A DNA stretch of 63,041 bases from Chromobacterium alticapitis (GTDB taxonomy: Bacteria > Pseudomonadota > Gammaproteobacteria > Burkholderiales > Chromobacteriaceae). Positions 28,367-38,006 of the stretch are shown here, piece by piece (positions within the stretch are counted from its first letter, which is position 1; every line of letters begins with the position of its first letter). The notes below the pieces were generated by a model that made no database searches, was not told the origin of the DNA, and worked only from the letters and a program-made list of their open reading frames with translations. The stretch lies in contig NZ_PQWB01000032.1 in assembly GCF_002924365.1 (NCBI RefSeq), forward strand, positions 1-63,041. The letters are read 5' to 3'. The position numbers and the translations under genes were made by a program.

Positions 28367-30310
28367 TCAGGCGTAGGAACGGCCGCCGCTTCTCATCATG
28401 GCCAGGGTGTCGCGCATGGCGTAGCCTTGCGACTCTCGCAGCTCGAACTGGCTCATCAGATTGCGCAGCAGCTCCGCCTGCTCGGCCACCGTCTGCGCAG
28501 TCGCCGCCAGCTCTTCCGAAGCGGAGGCGGTTTGCTGCGTGGTCAGGTTCAGCTGGTTCATCGCCTCGTTGATCTGGCTTGTGCCTATGCTCTGCTCGTT
28601 CGACGCCGACGTGATTTCGCGCACCAGGTCCGCCGTCTGGTTGATGGACGGCAGCATTTCAGACAGCAGCTGCCCCGCCTGCTCCGCCGTCTGCACGCTG
28701 CCGGCCGCCAGGCCGCTGATTTCCTGCGCCGCGATCTGGCTGCGCTCGGCCAGCTTTCTGACCTCGGCCGCCACCACGGCGAAGCCTTTGCCATGCTCGC
28801 CCGCCCGCGCGGCTTCAATGGCCGCATTCAGCGCCAGCAGGTCTGTCCGATAGGCGATGTCGTCGATGATGCCTATCTTGTCGGCGATGGCGCGCATCGC
28901 CCGCACGGTTCCGTCCACCGCCTCGCCGCCGCGGATCGCATCCTTGGCAGACTGGGTGGCGATGCCGTCCGTCACCACCGCGTTCTCCGTGTTCTGGGCG
29001 ATGGAAACCGACATTTCCTCCATCGACGACGTTGTCTGCTCCAGGCTGGCCGCCTGCTCGGTCGCGTTCTGCGACAAAGACTGCGACGCGCTGTTCACTT
29101 GGTTCAAGGCGCTGGAAATCTCCTCTATCGCCTCGCTCACCTGGCGTATGGTCTGGGCCAATTGATCGACGCTGGTATTGACCGAGCGCTTGAGCTGGTC
29201 GAAATCGCCCGCGTACTGCCCCTCGACCGCGCAAGTCAGGTTTCCGGTGGCCAGCGCCTCCATCACGCGCATTACCTCCTTCACCGGTCCAGCCATGCCA
29301 TCCAGCGTCTTGTTGATGCCCTCGACGATGCGCCGGAAATCGCCTCGATGCGCGCTAGCATTGGCCCGGACTTCCAGACGCCCATCCAGCGAGGCCTGGA
29401 CCAGCGCGTCGGTATCCGCGACCAACGCCTTGATATTGACGCGCACCTGCTCGACAACATCGTTGATGAAACGCTTCTTGCCTGGAAACACCTCCAGCGG
29501 CGCGTCCATATTTCCCTCGCCAAACTCCTTGATGCAGGCCATGGCCTTTTTCTTCACCGCGATATGGCCGGCCACCATATTGTTGACGCCCGCCGCCATG
29601 GTGCGATAAGCGCCCTTGAATTTGGATTCATCTATCCTCACATCGATATCGCCCGCATCATGTTCCGCCGACATATGGTTCATCTCGCCGATAAAAGTCT
29701 TGATATTGGCGCGCATCTCCTCCACCGTATCGTTGATGAAGCGCTTCTTTCCCGGAAATACCTCCAGCTGCGCTTCGAAATTCCCTTCGCCGAACTCCTT
29801 GATGCAAGCCATGGCCTTTTTCTTCACCGCGATATGGCCGGCCACCATCTGATTGATGCCGCTTACCATTTCGAGGTACGCGCCCTGATGCTTGGCCTCG
29901 TCCATGCGGACATCGATATCGCCCGCCTCATGCTCGGCCGACATGCTCTTCATGTCCGCCAGCAACGCCTGCAAGCCTGTCTGGATTTGCATGGCAAGCT
30001 GGGCGATGCGGCTGGCTTCGTCATGGCCGCTAGTATCGAGCCGCATATTCAGATTGCCGCCGGCCATTTGTTCCAAGCCCGCGGCGATGGCCGGCAAGCC
30101 TCGCCCCTGGCTGCGGGAGAACCAGGCCGTAGCCGCTAACAGCAAGAGAGAAACGCCGCTGGCCAACAGGACTGCATCCAGCCAAATCCTGGCGCTTTCA
30201 TTGGCGCCGCCATGCGCGATGCCAAGCGCGATATCGGTAAATACCGTCAACACAATCAGAAGCGTCAACGATGCGGTTACGGCGCGCTGGCGGTTATCAA
30301 ATAAAGCCAT
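28367..30310 (-). CDS. Poly-HAMP methyl-accepting chemotaxis protein without periplasmic sensor
   Basis: 647 residues. Two membrane helices near the N terminus (residues ~13-33 and ~43-65) are separated by only about ten residues, so there is no periplasmic ligand domain. A long cytoplasmic stretch of HAMP-like units follows, including two 90-residue near-identical repeats (AGDIDVR...[12 protein letters not shown] twice). The signalling tip is normal: [36 protein letters not shown]. The C terminus GGRSYA is not a CheR-docking pentapeptide. Start ATG 30310 with AGGGAG site. Sensing probably occurs in the cytosol through the HAMP/PAS-like repeats. Confidence 0.9.
   Translation of the reverse strand: MALFDNRQRAVTASLTLLIVLTVFTDIALGIAHGGANESARIWLDAVLLASGVSLLLLAATAWFSRSQGRGLPAIAAGLEQMAGGNLNMRLDTSGHDEASRIAQLAMQIQTGLQALLADMKSMSAEHEAGDIDVRMDEAKHQGAYLEMVSGINQMVAGHIAVKKKAMACIKEFGEGNFEAQLEVFPGKKRFINDTVEEMRANIKTFIGEMNHMSAEHDAGDIDVRIDESKFKGAYRTMAAGVNNMVAGHIAVKKKAMACIKEFGEGNMDAPLEVFPGKKRFINDVVEQVRVNIKALVADTDALVQASLDGRLEVRANASAHRGDFRRIVEGINKTLDGMAGPVKEVMRVMEALATGNLTCAVEGQYAGDFDQLKRSVNTSVDQLAQTIRQVSEAIEEISSALNQVNSASQSLSQNATEQAASLEQTTSSMEEMSVSIAQNTENAVVTDGIATQSAKDAIRGGEAVDGTVRAMRAIADKIGIIDDIAYRTDLLALNAAIEAARAGEHGKGFAVVAAEVRKLAERSQIAAQEISGLAAGSVQTAEQAGQLLSEMLPSINQTADLVREITSASNEQSIGTSQINEAMNQLNLTTQQTASASEELAATAQTVAEQAELLRNLMSQFELRESQGYAMRDTLAMMRSGGRSYA
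29431..29970. repeat. 270-bp tandem repeat inside the poly-HAMP MCP gene
   Basis: Two direct copies, 29431-29700 and 29701-29970, lie exactly 270 bp apart. The best conserved stretch (e.g. CACCGCGATATGGCCGGCCA) is almost identical at both. Each codes for a 90-residue HAMP-like unit, so the gene grew by an in-frame tandem duplication. Confidence 0.8.
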
Positions 30311-30469
30311 GGTGTACTCCCTGATAAATAACGCTTCAGATTGCGACCGAATCCTGACCCAAGATCGAGCGCGACTTCCCCTTTGGTCCAAACCCACTGC
30401 AAGGTACTGCTGTCATGTTTTAATCCGCCGATTCTCCAGCTTCTATGTCCTGGCCAGGCAGCCGCGGCG

Positions 30470-31648
30470 CTAGAACAAAATCATGCCGGATGGCGCGGAC
30501 ACATGGACCCGCTGCGGCATTTGCTCCAAAGTGGTGTACTGGCTCTCGGCTTTCGCCACCCATGCTTCCGCGCAGATAGGTTCCGGCGCGTCTCCCAGAC
30601 GGGCCTGCTCTTCGTCCTGCGTCAGCTTGTGATCCAGCCGCCCCATATCCGAAAGCACCCAACCCAGAATCTGCGCGATGCGATCCTGAAATTGCAGATT
30701 CACCAGCACTTGCTCGATCTGCTCGCTAACATTCTGGTTTTCCGCTCTCAGGCTGGCGCTGGAGGCCGCCAAGCCATCAGCCGCCTGGTTGATGCGGGCC
30801 AGCGTCGCCGCGATGGCGTTTTCCGAACTGGCGAGTAGGCGCTGATCCTCACTGGACAGCCGCTCGGCGGCGGCCAGGGCGCCGCCGACCAATTGATTGG
30901 CGGTCGACACTTTCTCGCGAATGCTGGCGCCGGTGGTGGCCGACAGATTGGACAGTTTCCTGACCTCATCGGCCACGACGGCGAAGCCTCGGCCGCTCTC
31001 GCCCGCCCTGGCGGCCTCTATCGCTGCGTTCAGCGCCAGCAGATTGGTACGCGCGGCGATATCGCCCACGTCGACAGCCATTTTTTGCAAATCTTCGGTC
31101 AGTTGCACTAGGGCGGCGATATCGCCCATCATTTGCCGCTTAGCCGCCGTCGCGGCTTTCAGCTCGGTCAAAATGGCCTCCAGTTCGTCGCGCGCGCCGC
31201 CTATCGTCAAGGCCAGATCATCCTGCCCATTGCTGGCGAAGGCGCCCAGGGCGCTCTTGAGCCGGCCGCGTATATCTCGAAACTCGGCCACCAGCCCGTC
31301 GATGGCGGATTCGGTTTGGTGGCGCACCAGCTCCACGTTTTTGCGCCAGCGCGGCAGCATGGCCTGACAGGTCGAACGCAGCGCGTCCAGATAGGCCGCC
31401 TGATCGCGCAACAGCGCGCCTTCGGCTTGCGATATCGCTCGGCTGCGCTGCTGCGAGGCGTCGACGAAACGATCCGTCACCGCGCGCAGCCAGAGGCAAA
31501 CCATCCCGCCAAGCGCCAGCGACAGCCCCGCCGCCGCCGCGGAGATGGGATGAAGGCCTAAGCAAGCGATCAAGAGCGCGGCGCACGCCAGCGCCAGGGA
31601 GAGGGGCAGCGCGGTCAGGCTGAACGGCAGGCGGATGGACGATTTCAT
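30470..31648 (-). CDS. Methyl-accepting chemotaxis-like protein, first gene of the chemosensory operon
   Basis: 392 residues. Two adjacent hydrophobic helices near residues 10-55 anchor it, with almost no periplasmic part and no evident HAMP domain. A helical region leads to the MCP tip [41 protein letters not shown]. Near the end, [20 protein letters not shown] is a pattern seen in a subclass of short MCP-like proteins. The Cys in PEPICAEAW and the tail are unlike E. coli MCPs. ATG 31648 has a GGAG site; the longer frame lacks one. 159 bp separate it from the next MCP gene. Confidence 0.85.
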   Translation of the reverse strand: MKSSIRLPFSLTALPLSLALACAALLIACLGLHPISAAAAGLSLALGGMVCLWLRAVTDRFVDASQQRSRAISQAEGALLRDQAAYLDALRSTCQAMLPRWRKNVELVRHQTESAIDGLVAEFRDIRGRLKSALGAFASNGQDDLALTIGGARDELEAILTELKAATAAKRQMMGDIAALVQLTEDLQKMAVDVGDIAARTNLLALNAAIEAARAGESGRGFAVVADEVRKLSNLSATTGASIREKVSTANQLVGGALAAAERLSSEDQRLLASSENAIAATLARINQAADGLAASSASLRAENQNVSEQIEQVLVNLQFQDRIAQILGWVLSDMGRLDHKLTQDEEQARLGDAPEPICAEAWVAKAESQYTTLEQMPQRVHVSAPSGMILF

Positions 31649-31766
31649 GGTCTTGCTCCCAGAAAGGACAAGATAGAAAGTCTCGACTTGGCGGCGACAC
31701 TCTCTGCTTGGTCTGATTCTGGCCAGCCTCCGGACGAGCCGCCATCCCAGCTTACCGGTAGTCCCC

Positions 31767-31782
31767 ACTCAGGAAACTGAGT
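31767..31782. other. Small perfect hairpin with GAAA tetraloop
   Basis: ACTCAG-GAAA-CTGAGT between the divergent MCP and peptidase genes. A GNRA-type loop on a 6-bp stem when read on the plus strand; no T run, so not a terminator. Significance unknown. Confidence 0.3.
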
Positions 31783-31898
31783 GTCCCAGCCGCTCAGCCC
31801 GCAATTCCGTCGGGCACGGACGCCCCTCCTCCCTTGTCGCCAAACATGCTAAAGTCATGGCGGAAACTATCATTCCTCAACCGACAGAGAAGAGCGCC

Positions 31899-33923
31899 AT
31901 GAACGCCAACCCCCTGCTGCAGGACTGGAACACTCCCCACCAGTTGCCGCCATTCGACCAAATCCGTCCCGAGCACTTCGAACCCGCCTTCGACGCGCTG
32001 TTCGCCGCTCACTTGGCTGAAATCGACGCGCTGGCCGCGCAGAGCGAGCCGGCCGGCTTCGACAACACCGCCGCCGCCTTCGACCGCAGCGGCCTGCGCC
32101 TGGAACGCGCCCAACTGCTGCTGGACAACCTGACCTCATCGGAAACCTCGCCCGCGCTGCAGGAAGTGGAACGCGTCATGGCGAGCAAGCTGGCTGAACA
32201 CAACAGCCGCATCCACATGCACCAAGGCTTCTTCGCCCGACTCGACGCCGTTCATGCCCGGCGCGACAGTCTGGGCCTGAGCGAGGAGCAGGGCCGGTTG
32301 CTGGACCTGATCCACCGCAACTTCGTCCGCGCCGGCGCCAAACTTCAGGGCGAGGCGCGCCAACGCTACGCCGCCATCATCTCCCGGCTAGCCGAGCTGA
32401 CCACCGCCTTCGGCCAAAACGTGCTGGCCGACGAAAGCGAATACGCGCTGCAACTGGGCGAGGCGGACCTCGCCGGCCTGCCGCCCTTTCTGCTGGACGC
32501 CGCCCGCGCCGCGGCCGAAGCCCGCAAGCGGCCGGGCTGGGCCATCACGCTGTCGCGCTCGTCCATCGTGCCCTTCCTGACTTTCTCGCAGCGCCGCGCG
32601 CTGCGCGAACAAGCCTGGCGCGCCTGGACCGGCCGAGGCGAGCATGCGGCGCGCGACAACCGCCCGCTGGCCAAGGAAATTCTGGCCTTGCGCGTGGAGC
32701 AGGCCAAGCTGCTGGGCTACGCCAGCTTCGCCGACTACGCGCTGGCCAACCGCATGGCCGGCACGCCGGCCGCGGTGCACGCGCTGATGGATCAGGTTTG
32801 GGAGCCGGCCAAGGGCCGCTTCGAGGCGGAAAAGGCCATGCTGCGCGAGGAGGCCGCCAAGCTGGGCGAGCCGACCGACATCCAAACCTGGGACTGGTTC
32901 TACTTGGCGGAGAAGGTGCGCATCGCCCGCTACGCGCTGGACGACGCCGAGATCAAGCCCTACTTCGGCCTGGACAATATGATCGCGGCGATGTTCGATG
33001 TGGCGGGCCGCCTGTTCGGCCTCAGCTTCGCCGAGCGCCATGACCTCAAGCTCTACCATCCGGACGTGCGCGCCTGGGACGTCAGCCGCGAAGGCAAGGT
33101 GATCGCCCTGTTCCTGGGCGACAACTACGCGCGCCAGAGCAAGCGCGGCGGCGCCTGGATGCACGTCTACCGCTGGCAGGCGCGCAACGGCGGCGAAATC
33201 CTGCCCATCGTGGTAAACAACAACAACTTCGCCAAGGCCGGCCATGGACAGACCTTGCTAAGCTTTGACGACGTGCGCACGCTGTTCCACGAATTCGGCC
33301 ACGGCCTGCACGGCCTGCTGTCCAATGTGGAATACCGGCTTCTGGCCAGCCCCAACAGCCCGTGGGACTACGTGGAACTGCCGTCGCAGTTGATGGAAAA
33401 CTGGGCGCTGGTGCCGGAAGTGCTGGAAAAGCACGCCCGCCACGCTGAAACCGGCGCCGCCATTCCAGCGGAGCTGGTGGCCAAGATCAAGGCGGCGCGC
33501 CACTTCAACCAAGGTTTCGAAACGGTGCGCTACACCGCGTCCACCTTGATAGACCTGGCGCTGCATGAGCGGACCGACGCCGACGGCCAGGACATCGCCG
33601 TCTTCGAGGCGCTCGAGCGCGAACGGCTGGGCATCCCGCCGGAAGCCGGCATGAACCACCGCCCGCCGCACTTCGGCCACATCTTCTCCGACGATGCCTA
33701 CGCCGCCGGCTACTACGTCTATATGTGGGCGGAGGTGCTGGAGGCCGAAGCTTTCGCCGCGTTCGAAGCCGCCGGCGATCCGTTCGACCCGGCGCTGGCG
33801 GACAAGCTGTACCGCCACATCTACAGCGTCGGCGACGCCCGCGAGCAGCGCACCGCCTTCCGCGCCTTCCTTGGCCGCGAGCCGAACGCGGAGGCCATGC
33901 TGGAAAAACGCGGCCTGCGTTAA
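31899..33923 (+). CDS. dcp: M3 family peptidyl-dipeptidase (Dcp-like), copy 1
   Basis: 674-residue zinc metallopeptidase. The HEXXH motif is LFHEFGHGLHGLLS, with the third ligand Glu about 25 residues on in YVELPSQLMENWA. Dcp-like patterns elsewhere include YHPDVRAWDV, GGAWMHVYRW and AAGYYVYMWAEVLE; these fit E. coli Dcp (681 aa) better than oligopeptidase A. It would remove dipeptides from peptide C termini in the cytosol or periplasm; no signal peptide is seen. ATG 31899 is preferred to the in-frame start at 31857. A second copy lies 1.3 kb downstream. Confidence 0.88.
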   Translation: MNANPLLQDWNTPHQLPPFDQIRPEHFEPAFDALFAAHLAEIDALAAQSEPAGFDNTAAAFDRSGLRLERAQLLLDNLTSSETSPALQEVERVMASKLAEHNSRIHMHQGFFARLDAVHARRDSLGLSEEQGRLLDLIHRNFVRAGAKLQGEARQRYAAIISRLAELTTAFGQNVLADESEYALQLGEADLAGLPPFLLDAARAAAEARKRPGWAITLSRSSIVPFLTFSQRRALREQAWRAWTGRGEHAARDNRPLAKEILALRVEQAKLLGYASFADYALANRMAGTPAAVHALMDQVWEPAKGRFEAEKAMLREEAAKLGEPTDIQTWDWFYLAEKVRIARYALDDAEIKPYFGLDNMIAAMFDVAGRLFGLSFAERHDLKLYHPDVRAWDVSREGKVIALFLGDNYARQSKRGGAWMHVYRWQARNGGEILPIVVNNNNFAKAGHGQTLLSFDDVRTLFHEFGHGLHGLLSNVEYRLLASPNSPWDYVELPSQLMENWALVPEVLEKHARHAETGAAIPAELVAKIKAARHFNQGFETVRYTASTLIDLALHERTDADGQDIAVFEALERERLGIPPEAGMNHRPPHFGHIFSDDAYAAGYYVYMWAEVLEAEAFAAFEAAGDPFDPALADKLYRHIYSVGDAREQRTAFRAFLGREPNAEAMLEKRGLR

Positions 33924-33938
33924 GCCCGCTTCGCCCTG

Positions 33939-33966
33939 GCCAGCCCTGCCAGGGCTGGCTTTTTTC
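33939..33966 (+). terminator. Intrinsic terminator after dcp copy 1
   Basis: Stem GCCAGCCCT / AGGGCTGGC, 3-nt loop, then seven T. Confidence 0.9.
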
Positions 33967-33993
33967 TTTCCAAGCGACAAGGTAGGCACCGCC

Positions 33994-34581
33994 ATGACGA
34001 CACCCATGACGCGACTCGGCGCGCTGCATCGAGCCGCCATCTCACAAGCCGATCCCTGCGCCCACTTCGCCACCCTGATCACGGTAGACGAGCAAGGCCA
34101 GCCGGCCTCGCGCATCGTCACGCTGCGCAGCCTGGACGAAAACGGCATCGCCCTGCTGGTCAACGCGCACAGCCCCAAGATCCGCCACTGGCAAGCCAAC
34201 GGCAAATGGGAACTGTCCGGTTTCTGGCCCGCCCTGATGGCGCAATACCGCGTGCGCGGCGCGGCCGAACTGGCGCAAACCGAAGCCGTGCGGCGCGATT
34301 GGCAGGCCAAGCCCAAGGCCAGCCGACTGGCCGATCTCTACCATCAGCGCATGCGGCCGCAAAGCAGCGCCTTGCCATCGCGGCAGACGCTGCTCAGCGA
34401 ACTGGCGGAGCTGGAGGCGGCATGGCAAGACGACGTCGCCGCGCCTCCAGGCGTCTCGCGGCTGCTGCTGAAGCCGGAATGGCTGGAAATCAGCCAGGCC
34501 TCGCCAACTGACCGGCTGCATGACCGGCGGCTGCACCGCTTGCAAGACGGCGGCTGGACTGAGGCCCTGCTGGTGCCCTGA
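33994..34581 (+). CDS. Pyridoxamine 5'-phosphate oxidase-like flavoprotein
   Basis: 195 residues with the FMN-binding split barrel of the PNPOx family. ATLITVDEQGQPASRIVTLRS is the FMN-binding beginning and RLHDRRLHRLQDGGWTEALLVP matches the C-terminal RLHDR end of PdxH. In between it diverges, so it may be PdxH itself or a paralogue with another substrate; PdxH proteins are usually about 215 residues. Four bp separate it from the exonuclease gene, which suggests co-transcription. Confidence 0.8.
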   Translation: MTTPMTRLGALHRAAISQADPCAHFATLITVDEQGQPASRIVTLRSLDENGIALLVNAHSPKIRHWQANGKWELSGFWPALMAQYRVRGAAELAQTEAVRRDWQAKPKASRLADLYHQRMRPQSSALPSRQTLLSELAELEAAWQDDVAAPPGVSRLLLKPEWLEISQASPTDRLHDRRLHRLQDGGWTEALLVP

Positions 34582-34585
34582 AGCC

Positions 34586-35182
34586 ATGGACCAAGCTATC
34601 GAAACCCTGGTCTGCGTGGACATTGAAAGCAATGGCCCGGTGGCCGGCATGCACTCCATGCTGGCCTTCGCCGCGGTAGCATTTACGCTGGACGGCGACA
34701 TTCTGGCCGAATTCAGCCGCAATCTATATCCGATCGACGGCATGGGCGAGCATCCCGCCACCATGGACTGGTGGCGCACGCAGACTGCCGCCTGGGCGGC
34801 TCTGCAGCGCGACCGCGTGCCCCCGGAAGCCGCGATGCGCGATTTCGAGGCCTGGCTGCGCGGCCTGCCCGGCGAACCGGTTCTGGTGTCGCACCCCGCT
34901 TCGTTCGACTATGCCTTCCTGCATTGGTACAGTTTCCGCTTTCGGGGCGGCGTCGCCTTCCATATCGCCGGGCTGGACATCCCATCCTATGCCATGGCCG
35001 TGCTGGGCGTGCCCTATACCCGCGCCAAGCGCCGCCACTGGCCCGCCCATCTCAACAACGTTGCCAGCCAGCACAGCCATTTGCCACTGGACGATGCGCG
35101 CGGACACGCGATGGCGCTTTGCAATCTGGCGCGGCTGCGCGACGAGCGCCTGGGCCAGACTCATACCGACAAAGAGAAATAG
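34586..35182 (+). CDS. DnaQ-like 3'-5' exonuclease (DEDDh family)
   Basis: 198 residues of the DnaQ exonuclease superfamily. ExoI motif TLVCVDIESNGP supplies D and E, ExoII is in LVSHPASFDYAFL, and ExoIII is HLPLDDARGHAM with H-x4-D spacing (DEDDh). The ATG at 34586 gives a start close to motif I. It is not fused to other domains and lacks a clamp-binding tail that I recognise, so the substrate (DNA or RNA) is open. Sits between the PNPOx-like gene and the second dcp copy. Confidence 0.82.
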   Translation: MDQAIETLVCVDIESNGPVAGMHSMLAFAAVAFTLDGDILAEFSRNLYPIDGMGEHPATMDWWRTQTAAWAALQRDRVPPEAAMRDFEAWLRGLPGEPVLVSHPASFDYAFLHWYSFRFRGGVAFHIAGLDIPSYAMAVLGVPYTRAKRRHWPAHLNNVASQHSHLPLDDARGHAMALCNLARLRDERLGQTHTDKEK

Positions 35183-35185
35183 AAA

Positions 35186-37201
35186 ATGAACAATCCCTTG
35201 CTACAAGCCTGGAGCACACCCCATCAACTGCCGCCCTTCGACCTGATCCGCGCCGAGCACTTCGCGCCGGCGCTGGAGCTGTTGATGAACGAACACCGGC
35301 AGGCGATTGAAAGCATCGCCCACGATCCGGCCCCGCCCAGCTTCGCCAACACCGCGGAGGCGCTGGAGGCGGCCACCCTGCCGCTGAAGCGCGTTTCGCT
35401 GGTTTTCCACAACCTATGCAACTCCCACTCCTCGTCGGAGCTGCGCGACGCGGAGCGAGAGCTGGCGCCCAAGCTGGCCGCCCACCACAGCGCCATTTAC
35501 CTGGATGAAAGACTGTTCGCCCGCCTGGACGCGGTGATGCAACAAGCCTCGGAGCTGGAGCTGGATGAGGAAGCGCGCCGCCTGCTGCAGCGGCTGCACC
35601 GAGACTTCACGATGTCCGGCGCCTGTTTGCAAGGCGAGGCGCGGCAAGCGTTCGCCGACTGCGTATCCGAGCTTGCCACGCTGAGCGCAAGTTTCGGCCA
35701 GAACGTGCTGGCGGACGAGGCCGAATACGCGCTGCAGCTGCGAGACGAATCGGAACTGGCCGGACTGCCGGAGACGCTGCGCGAAACCATGGCTGAAACC
35801 GCGCGCCAGCGCGGACTGGAAGGCTATGCCGCGACGCTGGCCCGCTCCTCCGTCACTACCTTCCTCACCCACTCCAGCCGCGCCGACCTGCGCGAGACTA
35901 TCTGGCGCGCCTGGACCGGCCGCGGCACGCAGCCGAAGCGCGACAATCGCCCCATCATCCAGCGCATCATGCAATTGCGGCAACGGCAGGCCCGTTTGCT
36001 TGGCTATGCCGACTATGCCGACTACGCCTTGACCGACCGCATGGCCGGCGCGCCGCAAGCGGTCTATCAATTGCTGGAGCAAACCTGGGAGCCGGCCAAG
36101 GCTTTGTTCTCTCGCGAAAAAATGCAATTGCAGGCTATGGCGCGCAAACTCGGCTTCAGCGATGACATCGCGCCCTGGGACTGGCGCTATCTGGCGGAAA
36201 AAGTGAGGCTGGAGCATTACGCGCTGGACGACGCGGAAGTGAAGCCCTACTTCAGCCTGGAAAACATGCAGGCCGCCATGTTCGACGTCGCCGGCCGCCT
36301 GTTCGGCCTCAGCTTCGAAGAGAAGGAGGATCTGCCGCGTTATCACCCCGATGTGCGAGGCTGGGAGGTCAGACGCAACGGCCAGTTGCTAGGCATATTC
36401 CTCAGCGACAATTTCGCCCGCCCCGGCAAAAAGGGCGGCGCCTGGATGAGCGCCTATCGCGCCCAGGGCCAGCATGGCGGCGTCTCGCTACCCGTCATCG
36501 TCAACAATACCAATTTCGCCAAGGGTTCGCCGACGCTGTTGAGCTTCGACGACGTTCGCACCTTGTTCCATGAGTTCGGCCACGGCCTGCACGGTCTATT
36601 GTCCCATGTGCGCTACCAGCGGCTGTCCGGCACCCAAGTGCCGCGCGACTACGTCGAACTGCCGTCGCAACTGATGGAAAACTGGGCGCTGGTGCCGGAG
36701 GTGCTCGAGCGGCATGCCCGCCACGTAGAAACCGGCGCGGCCATCCCGCCGGCGCTGGTGGCCAAGATACTGGCCGCGCAGAACTTCCAGCAGGGCTACG
36801 CCACAGTGCGCTATTGCATTTCCGCCCTGCTCGACCTGCAGCTGCACCAGCAAGCCGATGGCGTGGGCGATGTAGAAGCCTTCGAGCGCGACCTCTGCCG
36901 CCGCTACGGCCTGCCGCCGGAAGCCGGCCTGGCCCACTCGCTGCCGCATTTCAACCACCTATTCAATGGCGGCTACGCGGCTGGCTATTACGTCTACCTG
37001 TGGGCGGAAGTGCTGGAGGCGGAAGCCTTCGCCGTGTTCGAGCGCAAGGGCGACGCTTTCGACGCGGAACTGGCGGGCAGCCTGCTCCGCCATGTCTACA
37101 GCGCCGGCAACGCGCGCGACCCGCAGCGCAGCTTCCAGGCCTTCTGCGGCCGAGCGCCCGCGGTTGGTCCCATGCTGCGCAAGCGCGGCCTGCAAGACTA
37201 G
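35186..37201 (+). CDS. dcp: M3 family peptidyl-dipeptidase (Dcp-like), copy 2
   Basis: 671 residues, full-length paralogue of the peptidase at 31899-33923 with extended identical blocks (FHEFGHGLHGLLS, YVELPSQLMENWALVPEVLE, AGYYVYLWAEVLEAEAFA). Zinc site HEFGH intact. RLSGTQVPRDYVELPSQ resembles E. coli Dcp even more closely than copy 1 does. It begins 3 bp after the exonuclease stop, so copy 2 is in the downstream operon while copy 1 has its own terminator. Different expression or substrate range is therefore likely. Confidence 0.88.
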   Translation: MNNPLLQAWSTPHQLPPFDLIRAEHFAPALELLMNEHRQAIESIAHDPAPPSFANTAEALEAATLPLKRVSLVFHNLCNSHSSSELRDAERELAPKLAAHHSAIYLDERLFARLDAVMQQASELELDEEARRLLQRLHRDFTMSGACLQGEARQAFADCVSELATLSASFGQNVLADEAEYALQLRDESELAGLPETLRETMAETARQRGLEGYAATLARSSVTTFLTHSSRADLRETIWRAWTGRGTQPKRDNRPIIQRIMQLRQRQARLLGYADYADYALTDRMAGAPQAVYQLLEQTWEPAKALFSREKMQLQAMARKLGFSDDIAPWDWRYLAEKVRLEHYALDDAEVKPYFSLENMQAAMFDVAGRLFGLSFEEKEDLPRYHPDVRGWEVRRNGQLLGIFLSDNFARPGKKGGAWMSAYRAQGQHGGVSLPVIVNNTNFAKGSPTLLSFDDVRTLFHEFGHGLHGLLSHVRYQRLSGTQVPRDYVELPSQLMENWALVPEVLERHARHVETGAAIPPALVAKILAAQNFQQGYATVRYCISALLDLQLHQQADGVGDVEAFERDLCRRYGLPPEAGLAHSLPHFNHLFNGGYAAGYYVYLWAEVLEAEAFAVFERKGDAFDAELAGSLLRHVYSAGNARDPQRSFQAFCGRAPAVGPMLRKRGLQD

Positions 37202-37319
37202 GCCGCCCCGCAACACTCGGGAGGCATTGCCGCGCCGCCGGCAGGCAATGCCGTTGAAATATTGCCTTGCAAACGGGATACTTGAAGCCCTGTCAGCATA
37301 TGATTCACATGGAGCCATC

Positions 37320-37943
37320 ATGCGCATTGCCGCAGCAAGCTGCCTAGTCGCCCTCACGCTGTCCTGCAGCCAGGCTCAGGCTTTCGATCTCGGATCGGTA
37401 CTGAACTCGGTCAACGAGGCCGTCGACACCGTCAAAAACGTGGGCGGCGTCGTTTCCCGCCAAACGGGCGATCAATCAAACACGCCGCGTCTGAAGCTGA
37501 CCCAGCCTTCGCCGGTAGGCTCCCCGCTGCCGGCCAAGCTGGACGAAAGCGATCATGTCTACAAGGAACTGGACGAGATGACGATGTTCCTATCGCGTCC
37601 CAACCTGAATCAGGACGGCTCCATCCGCGTCGCCAAATCGGAGCTGATGCGCGGCCAGGTATACAAGGACGCTTACGAGCACCCCGCCACGCAAAGCACC
37701 ATGCAAGTCTGGGCCGCGTACAAGAACCAGCTGGGGCAGCAGGGCTATCAGCTGGATTTCGTCTGCGACAAGCCTTGCAGCAATAACTCCGACGTATGGG
37801 AAAAGACTCTGGGCCTCATCATCTACCAGAAAACCGACCGCTATCTGGTGGCGCACAAGGCCAATACCTGGGTCGCGGTCGCAGTGGGGGAAATCAGCGA
37901 CCATCCACGCTCCAGCGTAAACGTCGTTGTCCGCGACAACTGA
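37320..37943 (+). CDS. Secreted hypothetical protein
   Basis: 207 residues. The N terminus MRIAAASCLVALTLSCSQAQA is a signal peptide with likely cleavage after AQA; the Cys in LSCS could also make it a lipoprotein, less likely by spacing. The mature part has two close cysteines (VCDKPC) that may form a disulfide and no family motif I recognise. GGAG 5 nt before the ATG supports the start. It is followed 63 bp later by a MarR-type regulator. Confidence 0.7.
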   Translation: MRIAAASCLVALTLSCSQAQAFDLGSVLNSVNEAVDTVKNVGGVVSRQTGDQSNTPRLKLTQPSPVGSPLPAKLDESDHVYKELDEMTMFLSRPNLNQDGSIRVAKSELMRGQVYKDAYEHPATQSTMQVWAAYKNQLGQQGYQLDFVCDKPCSNNSDVWEKTLGLIIYQKTDRYLVAHKANTWVAVAVGEISDHPRSSVNVVVRDN

Positions 37944-38006
37944 ATCCCGCGCCCGCGACAGGCGCGGACTATGCGAAACTAATCCATACCAACCACGGAA
38001 AACATC

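Noticed and set aside
28214-30139. 641-residue plus-strand open frame
   Set aside because: Antisense to the poly-HAMP MCP gene; its internal repeats merely mirror the 270-bp duplication there.
31899-33923. Assignment of the M3 peptidases as oligopeptidase A (PrlC)
   Set aside because: The FHEFGHGLHG context, YHPDVRxW and GGAWM patterns and C-terminal AGYYVYxW fit Dcp better than PrlC (FHETGHGLHH).
37220-37255. Inverted repeat GGCATTGCC/GGCAATGCC after the second dcp gene as terminator
   Set aside because: There is no T run after the stem, so termination is not supported.
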